From CBDUXP01 sp965371225 [NCBI: uncultured bacterium] (lineage in GTDB: Bacteria > Abyssobacteria > SURF-5 > CBDUXP01), in contig CBDUXP010000117.1 in NCBI GenBank assembly GCA_965371225.1, positions 1-5,558 of the forward strand: 5,558 nt of DNA, read 5' to 3'. Every line of letters begins with the position of its first letter. Positions within the stretch are counted from its first letter, which is position 1. The notes below the pieces were generated by a model. It saw nothing but the letters and a program-made list of their open reading frames with translations, had not been told where the DNA came from and did no database searches. Shown here one piece after another: positions 1-5,077 of this stretch. Both the position numbers and the translations under genes were made by a program.

Positions 1-390
1 GGGCAGGTGGCCCGGGAGGCGGGGGTGGGCGTCGAGACCATCCGCTTTTACGAGCGCCGGGGGCTCATCGAAGAGCCGCCCCGCCGCGAATCGGGCTACC
101 GCCAGTACCCGCCCGACGTGATCCCCCGCCTCGGGTTCATCCGGCGAGCCAAGACCTTGGGCTTCTCCCTCAAGGAGATCCTGGAACTGCTCTCGCTGCG
201 GGTCGATCCCGAATCCACCTGCGCGGACGTGAAGGCGCGGGCCGCGGACAAGATTGCGGGCATCGAGTCCAAGATCGCGGAGCTGGAACGGATGAAGGAC
301 GCGCTGGCCGACCTGCACCGGGCCTGCCGCGGCAAGGGGCCCACGAACGAGTGTCCCATCCTGGACTACCTGGACGCACCGGAGGGCTAG
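1..390 (+). CDS. merR: MerR-family soft-metal (mercury/lead-type) transcriptional regulator, 5'-truncated by the window edge
   Basis: The frame is open from base 1. Comparison from memory with Tn501 MerR suggests about 10 N-terminal residues are missing, so the in-frame GTG at 7 is probably not the true start. The visible part begins inside the winged-helix DNA-binding domain (helix-turn-helix, then ETIRFYERRGL and GYRQY), followed by LGFSLKEILELL and a long dimerisation helix. Numbering from GTG 7, Cys72, Cys107 and Cys116 are spaced 35 and 9 residues apart. That equals Cys82/117/126, the trigonal Hg(II) ligands of Tn501 MerR; CueR-type copper sensors lack the first cysteine. Lead sensors of the PbrR type share this spacing, so Pb(II) or Cd(II) cannot be excluded. 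Proteins of this family twist an overlong promoter spacer to activate transcription when metal binds. The gene is co-directional with, and two bases before, the next gene, so it probably heads the operon. Its promoter lies outside the window. Confidence 0.9.
   Translation, partial: GQVAREAGVGVETIRFYERRGLIEEPPRRESGYRQYPPDVIPRLGFIRRAKTLGFSLKEILELLSLRVDPESTCADVKARAADKIAGIESKIAELERMKDALADLHRACRGKGPTNECPILDYLDAPEG
381..386 (+). promoter_or_regulatory. Ribosome binding site that sets the start of the thioredoxin-MerC fusion
   Basis: GGAGGG ends six bases before ATG 393 and lies inside the last codons of the MerR-type gene. It favours ATG 393 over an in-frame upstream ATG at 351, which would overlap the regulator by 40 bases and add 14 residues unlike a thioredoxin-fold N-terminus. 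The overlap suggests translational coupling with the regulator. Confidence 0.75.
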
Positions 391-392
391 GC

Positions 393-1175
393 ATGCCGCG
401 CGTGGAACTGATCTTCGACCCCGACTGTCCAAACATCGCCGCCGCCCAGGCGAACTTGCGGCGCGCGTGCGAACTGGCCGGCGTACCCGCCGACTGGGTG
501 GAATGGGACCGGTCTACACCTGCGTGCCCGGACTACGCACAGCCCTACGGCTCCCCGACGATTCTGGTCGACGGCGCGGACGTGGACCCGGGCGCGCCCA
601 TGGACGGCGCGGCAAGCTGTCGCCTCTACCGCGACGCGCAGGGTCGCATCCTCCCCGCCCCGCCGCCCGAGCAGATCCTCGCCGCTTTGCGCGGGGCAAC
701 AGCGCACGGCGAACTCGTAGGAGCGCCTGGCATGCATACGACCGCGAATCCTCCGGCTCGAGGCCGATGGTTGAATTCTGCCGGCGCGCTGCCGGGCGTG
801 GGCGTCGCGTTGCTGCCGGCGTGTCCCGCCTGCTGGCCCGCGTACGCCGGGGTCCTGGGCGCCGCCGGATTCGGGCCGTTGTTGAACGTGCAGATGCAGT
901 TTCCCCTCACGGTCGCCCTGATGTTGCTCGCCCTCGGCACCCTCGCCTACCGGGCGCCTTCCCGGCGCGGGTACGGGCCCCTGGGTCTCGGCGTCGCCGC
1001 CACGGCCGTGCTGCTCGTCGCCAAGTTTTTGCTGCTGTCCATGCCGCTAACCTTTGCGGGCGGCGCCTTGCTGTTTGCCGCCGCGTTGTGGAACGCGTGG
1101 CCCCGCCGGGCGCAGGCCGACGAGGCGTGCCCCGCGTGCGCCACCACCGAGGCCGGTGCGAACGCGCCCGCCTAG
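393..1175 (+). CDS. Thioredoxin-like domain fused to MerC-like mercury transport membrane domain
   Basis: The protein has 260 residues. Residues 1-100 look like a small thioredoxin-fold domain: a beta strand VELIFDPDCPN, helix, then YGSPTILVDGADV with a probable cis-proline at Pro55. Cysteines are at 12, 26, 45 and 76; the active site is CPN, so it lacks a classical CxxC. A linker (about 101-128) leads to four predicted membrane helices at roughly 131-154, 170-187, 197-214 and 217-236. Helix 1 carries the CPAC pair (Cys144, Cys147), and the tail carries a second CPAC pair (Cys246, Cys249). Helix pattern, vicinal cysteines in the first helix and a cysteine-bearing tail resemble MerC, an inner-membrane Hg(II) importer of about 140 residues that needs no periplasmic MerP. 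The redox domain may pass metal from the transporter or re-reduce its thiols; that is inference. The MerC assignment is good by pattern but not proven by alignment. An internal start at 732 could yield the membrane half alone. Confidence 0.8.
   Translation: MPRVELIFDPDCPNIAAAQANLRRACELAGVPADWVEWDRSTPACPDYAQPYGSPTILVDGADVDPGAPMDGAASCRLYRDAQGRILPAPPPEQILAALRGATAHGELVGAPGMHTTANPPARGRWLNSAGALPGVGVALLPACPACWPAYAGVLGAAGFGPLLNVQMQFPLTVALMLLALGTLAYRAPSRRGYGPLGLGVAATAVLLVAKFLLLSMPLTFAGGALLFAAALWNAWPRRAQADEACPACATTEAGANAPA
720..734 (+). promoter_or_regulatory. Possible internal ribosome binding site and start codon at the domain junction
   Basis: GGAG at 720-723 is followed after eight bases by an in-frame ATG at 732 (Met114 of the fusion), exactly between the thioredoxin-like and MerC-like halves. 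Initiation here would produce a free 147-residue MerC-like protein, close to the usual MerC length. A TAG overlapping this site (718-720) is in another frame. The site could be a relic of two separate genes or an active second start; the sequence alone cannot tell. Confidence 0.4.
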
Positions 1176-1180
1176 CGAAC

Positions 1181-1185
1181 AGGAG
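1181..1185 (+). promoter_or_regulatory. Ribosome binding site that sets the start of the 89-residue thioredoxin-like gene
   Basis: AGGAG ends seven bases before ATG 1193. The same frame is open far upstream across the previous gene, so this site decides that translation begins at 1193 and not earlier. Confidence 0.75.
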
Positions 1186-1192
1186 AGTTCCC

Positions 1193-1462
1193 ATGGCTGA
1201 CAAACGAACCATCGAAGTGTTCAGCGCGGGGTGCGCCGTGTGTGAAGACACGATCACGCTGGTGAACAGCGTGGCGTGCCCATCCTGCGACGTGTCCGTG
1301 CTCGATATGCAGGACCCGGCAGTCGCTGCGCGCGCGAAAGCGCTGGGCGTTCGCTCCGTGCCGGCCGTCGCCATCGACGGCGCGCTCGCGGACTGTTGCG
1401 CGGGCCGCGGGCCCGACGAGGCCGCCCTGCGCGCCGCAGGGCTCGGCCAACCGCTCACCTAG
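1193..1462 (+). CDS. Small thioredoxin/glutaredoxin-like protein with three cysteine pairs
   Basis: This is an 89-residue single-domain thioredoxin fold without a signal peptide, so probably cytoplasmic. The first strand IEVFSAG leads into an active-site pair Cys14-x-x-Cys17 at the start of helix 1. A second pair follows at Cys29/Cys32 (ACPSC). After LGVRSVPAVAIDG, with a likely cis-proline at Pro57, there is a vicinal pair Cys68-Cys69 in ADCCAGRG. I recall similar short proteins, usually named only as thioredoxin family, beside merR/merT-like genes. Six cysteines in 89 residues suggest soft-metal binding as well as disulfide exchange; it might take the place of MerP as a thiol carrier or reduce the neighbouring redox proteins. 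It starts 17 bases after the fusion gene and its stop overlaps the ribosome site of the next gene, which supports one operon. The exact substrate is unknown. Confidence 0.82.
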   Translation: MADKRTIEVFSAGCAVCEDTITLVNSVACPSCDVSVLDMQDPAVAARAKALGVRSVPAVAIDGALADCCAGRGPDEAALRAAGLGQPLT

Positions 1463-1474
1463 GGAGGCAGACTC

Positions 1475-2113
1475 ATGGCTACGCGAACCCGTCGTACCTG
1501 GTTGATCGCTCTTGGGGCCGTCGCCTCGGCAGTGGTGCTCGTCGTGGCGCTCGTGGCCTACGCCGGTTCCCGCACGCCGCAGGTGGATGGACTCATCTAC
1601 TTGGAAGACGGGGTGGACGCGTTCGCGGCCGAGTTCGACCGCGGGGTCGGCACGCCGCGGCTGGTGATGCTGCTGTCGCCCGCCTGACCCGTCTGCCGCC
1701 AGGGCGTGGCCCAGGTACAAGACTATTTGACTGCGCACGAGGACTTGGACATGCAACAACACTTCGTCTGGCTGCCCATGTTCCCCCGCATTGCGGAGAA
1801 CGCGGCGTTGCCGGACGCGGTCGCCGACATGGCTGCCGACGGGCGGGTGCACTACTGGGACGGTGCGCAGGCGCTTGGGCGAGCCATGCGCGGCATGGTG
1901 CCGCCCGACGTGACGTTCCCGGGGTTGGGCGACGTTCTGTGGGACGCGTTCCTCGTGTTTGACGCGGACGCCACATGGGACACGGCGCAGGACCACGTAC
2001 TCGCAGCGGGCGCCACCATCGTGGAAGATCAGGCGAAACTCTTTGCGATGTTCGACGAATTGCAGCATCCCGAAACGCAGGCACCGGCTGAGGCCGCGGC
2101 CTCGGCGGAATAG
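1475..2113 (+). CDS. Membrane-anchored thioredoxin-like selenoprotein candidate (Sec-Pro-Val-Cys active site, in-frame TGA at 1685-1687)
   Basis: ATG 1475 has a strong GGGAGG site (1462-1467) seven bases upstream. The frame runs 70 codons, meets one TGA, and continues in the same frame to TAG 2111-2113, giving 212 residues on readthrough. Residues 4-7 are basic (RTRR) and 9-30 form one hydrophobic helix, so the rest is probably periplasmic or exported. The strand PRLVMLLSPA (61-70) is followed by the TGA codon, then Pro72-Val73-Cys74 and a helix: the layout of a thioredoxin CxxC with the first cysteine coded by TGA. Downstream come VWLPM (98-102), RVHYWD (124-129) and WDAFLVFD (156-163), typical of a thioredoxin-like family I recall near mercury-resistance genes. 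The continued coding after TGA argues against a true stop. A SECIS-like hairpin follows. Expected role: disulfide/metal chemistry with a selenolate. Alternatives are a TGC-to-TGA nonsense mutation, a sequencing error, or two pieces with re-initiation at GTG 1706 or ATG 1751. Confidence 0.85.
1685..1687 (+). other. In-frame TGA predicted to encode selenocysteine (residue 71)
   Basis: The codon order around it is CCC GCC TGA CCC GTC TGC, read as Pro-Ala-Sec-Pro-Val-Cys. It is the only in-frame TGA inside any gene of the window, and it sits at the catalytic cysteine position of a thioredoxin motif. None of the seven genes uses TGA as its terminator (six TAG, one TAA). Reassignment of TGA to tryptophan is unlikely, because tryptophan is coded by TGG throughout and tryptophan has no place in this motif. 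Confidence 0.82.
1698..1716 (+). promoter_or_regulatory. Candidate bacterial SECIS hairpin
   Basis: The RNA can fold with G1698-U1716, C1699-G1715, C1700-G1714, an A1701/A1713 mismatch, then G1702-C1712, G1703-C1711, G1704-C1710 and C1705-G1709, closing a GUG loop at 1706-1708. The loop begins 18 bases after the TGA. Known bacterial SECIS elements lie in the coding region just after the UGA, about 16 to 37 bases from the apical loop, with a G in the first two loop positions; both conditions hold. They recruit SelB with Sec-tRNA. A competing hairpin (1695-1699 with 1706-1710, loop CAGGGC) places its loop only 12 bases from the TGA. GC-rich DNA folds easily, so this is supportive and not conclusive. 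Confidence 0.6.
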
Positions 2114-2146
2114 GCCGCAGTCCGCAACGCCGTCAGGAGAAGAACC

Positions 2147-2533
2147 ATGGCTACGATGACCGAATCAACCACGGACAACGCCCAACAAGATCTGGCGGGT
2201 AGCCGGATCAACCTTGCGAAATATTGGGGCACCCCCATCGCCATGTGGGTGCTCGGCGGCGTCTGGCACGCGGCCACACCGGTGCTGTGGCCGATCAGTT
2301 TTCTGTGGATCGGCGCCGCGTGTTCGGCAAACGCCCTCCGCTGCCACCGCGTGCACTGCACGATCATGGGCCCGGCGTTCCTGGTGCTGGCGCTCGTGTC
2401 GCTGCTGAACGCCGTCGGCGTGGTCGCGTTGTCCTGGTCCCTGCTCGGGACCATAGCTGCGGCCACGGTCCTGATCGCCTATCTGCCCGAGTTCGCGGGC
2501 CTGAAGTACTTCGGGCGCACACCCGCAAGCTAG
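2147..2533 (+). CDS. Small cysteine-containing membrane protein of the metal operon, function unknown
   Basis: The protein has 128 residues; ATG 2147 has AGGAG (2135-2139) seven bases upstream. After a polar N-terminus (1-25) there are three or four hydrophobic segments, roughly 28-47, 48-60, 73-96 and 97-114. Between the second and third is a conserved-looking motif with Cys59, Cys66 and Cys71 (CSANALRC then HRVHC) followed by TIMGPAFLVLA. I recall unnamed membrane proteins with a similar C-x-x-N-x-x-R-C-x-R-x-H-C-x-x-x-GP pattern close to merR-like genes, but know no tested function. Three cysteines and a histidine at a membrane boundary suggest soft-metal binding or transport, or a redox partner for the preceding selenoprotein-like gene, whose stop lies 33 bases upstream. 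It has none of the MerT or MerF vicinal cysteine pairs in its first helix, so I do not assign it to those families. Confidence 0.75.
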   Translation: MATMTESTTDNAQQDLAGSRINLAKYWGTPIAMWVLGGVWHAATPVLWPISFLWIGAACSANALRCHRVHCTIMGPAFLVLALVSLLNAVGVVALSWSLLGTIAAATVLIAYLPEFAGLKYFGRTPAS

Positions 2534-2578
2534 AGACGCTTCCACGGCGCCGCAGTATGCTGTGAGCGGAAACGCGCG

Positions 2579-5074
2579 ATGCCGTCCGTAGACACCCACA
2601 CCCGCCTCGTCGTCGAGGGCATGACCTGCCAGCACTGCGTCGGGCGCGTCACGGACGCGCTCGAAGCGATGCCCCACGTGCGCGCCGCCGCGGTGGACTT
2701 GGAGGCCGGCACCGCCGACGTGACGGTGGCGGAAGCGGGCGCAAGCACAGCCGAGTTGGTCGCGGCCGTCACCGCAGCGGGGTACGCGGCGCGGGCTGCG
2801 GAGGCGGGCGATGGACGCGTCGGCCCTGCAACGGATGCCCCACTCGATGCGCCCGAACCGGACGCGCGCCACGGGGCCACGGCAGAACTCACGTTCGCCA
2901 TCGCGGGCATGACGTGCGCCAACTGCGCGAACACGATCGAGAAGGTCTTGCACCGGCAAGCGGGGGTGGCGGCCGCAAACGTGAACTTCGCGGCGGAGCG
3001 GGGTTGGGTCGAGTACGACGCGGCGACGCTGGACGAGCCGGCCATCTTCCGGGCCGTGGCCGAGGCCGGCTACCACGCCAGCTCCACGCGCACGCGGCGC
3101 GACCGGGGAGCGGACGCCCGCCGGGAATTGTTGTGGCTCGGGTGGGCCGTCCTGGGCGTGCTGCTCGTGGTGGGCCTGCACCGCTTCGGCGGCGCCGCCG
3201 GGATCGCAAACCTGCTGAACGGCGTAGGCGTCGCGTGGATGCGCCCGGCGCACGCGATCATGGCCGTCGCCCTCGTGATTCAAGCGACGGCCGGATTCAC
3301 GTTCTACCGGGGGGCGTACCACGCGCTCGCCAACCGGGCAGCGAGCATGGACGTGCTCGTGAGTCTCGGCATCACGGCGGCGACGGGATACAGCATGGCC
3401 GTGGTACTTGCGCCGGCGCTGTTCGCGGGCGAGACGCTCTTCTTCCACACGGCGGTGGAATTGATCGCGTTTATCCGCTTCGGCAAATACCTGGAAGCCC
3501 GCGTGAAGGGCCGGGCCAACGCCATGCTGCGCGACCTGCTGGAGGGGCAGACGGACCGGGCGACCCTGGTGGAGGGCGACCGCGAACGCGCGGTGGCTGC
3601 GTCGGAGTTGCAACCCGGCCAGGTGGTGCGGGTCCGGCCCGGTGAGCAGGTGCCCGTGGACGGCGTCATTCGCGACGGCGAAGGCGAAGTGGATGAAGCG
3701 CTCCTGACGGGCGAGCCGCTGCCCGTGGTCAAGGCGCCCGGCGACGCGGTCATGGGCGGGTCGATCAACCGCGCGGGGGTGCTGCTGGTAGAAGTGACCG
3801 GCGTCGGCCAGGAGACCGTGCTCGCGCGCGTGATCCAGATGGTGGAAGCCGCGCAGGGCGACAAGGCCCCCATCCAGCGGTACGCCGACCGCGTGTCCAA
3901 CTATTTCGTTCCCGCCGTGGTCGCGCTGGCGGCGTGTACGTTCGCCGGCCACCTGCTCGCAGCGGCCGGGTTAGTGCCGGCCCTGTCCGCAGCGATCGCC
4001 GTCCTCGTGGTGGCGTGTCCCTGCGCCCTCGGGCTCGCGACCCCCACCGCCATTGTGGTCGGCAGCGGCATCGGCCTGCGCCGCGGCATCCTGGTGAAGC
4101 GCGCGTCGGCGTTGGAGGGCGTGGCGCGCCTGGAACGCATCATGCTCGACAAGACGGGCACCATCACGGAAGGACGCCCCGACGTAGTCGGGATCACCCC
4201 GCTCGCGGATGACGCGTCCGCCGACTCCATCCTGGCGCTCGCGGCGCCGGTGGAGGCCGGCTCGGTGCATCCGTTAGCGCAAGCCGTCGTGCGCTACGCG
4301 CGCGCCCGCGGCGGCGAGCCGCAACCCGCCGCCGACATCGTGGAACGCGCGGGCCATGGCGTGCGCGGCACGGTGGACGGGGTGCCGGTGTGGGTGGGCA
4401 ACCGGCGACTGCTGGACCACGCCGGCGTGGACACGAACGGGATGGACGGCGCGGGCCCGCCCACTGCCGACGCGAGCGAAACGCTGCTCTACGTGGCCAC
4501 CCGAGCGGGCGTGCAGGGGGTGATTCGCCTGGCCGACAGGATCAAGGGGGATGCCGCCGCGGCCGTGGACGGCTTACACCGGGAAGGGATCACGCTGGTC
4601 ATGCTGACGGGCGACGCCGAAGCCGCGGCTGAGCGGGTCGCCGCCGAGGTGGGCGTGGACGAGGTGCGGGCGCGGCTGTTGCCGGAAGACAAGATCGCCG
4701 CGGTACGGGCCGAGCAGGCGGCGGGGTACACGGTGGGCATGGTGGGCGACGGGATCAACGACGCGCCGGCGCTGGCCCAGGCGGACATCGGCTTGGCCAT
4801 CGGCGCGGGGGCGGACGCGGCGAAAGAAGCCGGCGACATCGTGCTGGTGCGCGGGGACCTGGGCGACGTGGTGCGCGCGGTGCGGCTGGGCAAGGCCACG
4901 TTGCGCACCGTCAAGCAGAATCTCGGTTGGGCGGTGCTGTACAACGTGGGCGCGCTGCCGCTGGCGGCGGTGGGGCTGTTGCCGCCGGCGTGGGCGGGGA
5001 TGGCGATGGCGCTCTCCTCCGTGTCCGTGGTTGCGAACTCCCTGCGCCTGCGCCGCGTGGACGCGCGTCTGTAG
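2579..5074 (+). CDS. copA: P1B-type heavy-metal translocating ATPase, Cu(I)/Ag(I) exporter type (CopA-like)
   Basis: This is a full-length enzyme of 831 residues. Two N-terminal heavy-metal-associated domains carry MTCQHC (Cys17, Cys20) and MTCANC (Cys113, Cys116). Membrane helices begin near 184. The actuator domain has LLTGEP (TGE 377-379), and the transport helix holds Cys480-Pro-Cys482. Asp524 in DKTGT is the phosphorylation site; the nucleotide domain has His564-Pro565, here in SVHP instead of the common SEHP; TGD at 677-679 and GDGIND (723-728) complete the P-domain. Asn781 and Tyr788-Asn789 in the seventh helix and M810-x-x-S813-S814 in the eighth match the Cu(I)/Ag(I) P1B-1 group, not Zn/Cd/Pb pumps. 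It would export cytosolic monovalent soft metal using ATP. ATG 2579 is the first ATG after the previous stop and has only a weak site (GCGGA, eight bases away). The 45-base gap could hold its own control element, but none is clear. A role in mercury export is possible only as inference. Confidence 0.93.
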   Translation: MPSVDTHTRLVVEGMTCQHCVGRVTDALEAMPHVRAAAVDLEAGTADVTVAEAGASTAELVAAVTAAGYAARAAEAGDGRVGPATDAPLDAPEPDARHGATAELTFAIAGMTCANCANTIEKVLHRQAGVAAANVNFAAERGWVEYDAATLDEPAIFRAVAEAGYHASSTRTRRDRGADARRELLWLGWAVLGVLLVVGLHRFGGAAGIANLLNGVGVAWMRPAHAIMAVALVIQATAGFTFYRGAYHALANRAASMDVLVSLGITAATGYSMAVVLAPALFAGETLFFHTAVELIAFIRFGKYLEARVKGRANAMLRDLLEGQTDRATLVEGDRERAVAASELQPGQVVRVRPGEQVPVDGVIRDGEGEVDEALLTGEPLPVVKAPGDAVMGGSINRAGVLLVEVTGVGQETVLARVIQMVEAAQGDKAPIQRYADRVSNYFVPAVVALAACTFAGHLLAAAGLVPALSAAIAVLVVACPCALGLATPTAIVVGSGIGLRRGILVKRASALEGVARLERIMLDKTGTITEGRPDVVGITPLADDASADSILALAAPVEAGSVHPLAQAVVRYARARGGEPQPAADIVERAGHGVRGTVDGVPVWVGNRRLLDHAGVDTNGMDGAGPPTADASETLLYVATRAGVQGVIRLADRIKGDAAAAVDGLHREGITLVMLTGDAEAAAERVAAEVGVDEVRARLLPEDKIAAVRAEQAAGYTVGMVGDGINDAPALAQADIGLAIGAGADAAKEAGDIVLVRGDLGDVVRAVRLGKATLRTVKQNLGWAVLYNVGALPLAAVGLLPPAWAGMAMALSSVSVVANSLRLRRVDARL

Positions 5075-5077
5075 GCG

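Noticed and set aside
467-1192. Long + strand open frame running into the 89-residue gene
   Set aside because: Its upstream part is an arginine-rich shadow of the thioredoxin-MerC fusion; a clear ribosome site and family-like N-terminus place the true start at 1193.
1475-1687. Frameshifted pseudogene
   Set aside because: The two parts are in the same frame, with no insertion or deletion needed. Only a single nonsense change could break it, and the TGA sits precisely at the catalytic cysteine position.
1718-1729. Alternative SECIS hairpin CAA/TTG with loop GACTAT
   Set aside because: Its distance from the TGA is acceptable, but a three-pair stem is too weak compared with the 1698-1716 stem.
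1276-1962. 228-codon + strand open frame spanning three genes
   Set aside because: Arginine-rich low-complexity translation with no motif; it is an out-of-frame shadow of the genes at 1193 and 1475.
1688-2113. The second half of the selenoprotein candidate as an independent gene starting at GTG 1706 or ATG 1751
   Set aside because: Such a product would lack the first thioredoxin strand and the active site, and I see no good ribosome site before GTG 1706. Same-frame continuation makes readthrough the simpler explanation.
2534-2578. Imperfect inverted repeat in the gap before the ATPase as a MerR/CueR-type operator
   Set aside because: The arms (near CGCTTCC and GGAAACG) are not an exact match, the spacing is too long for a MerR-family operator, and no clear -35/-10 pair is visible.
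2165-3952. 595-codon open frame on the - strand
   Set aside because: Its translation is rich in His, Arg and Gly without domain structure and lies opposite the well-supported ATPase and membrane protein genes; it is a GC-rich antisense shadow.
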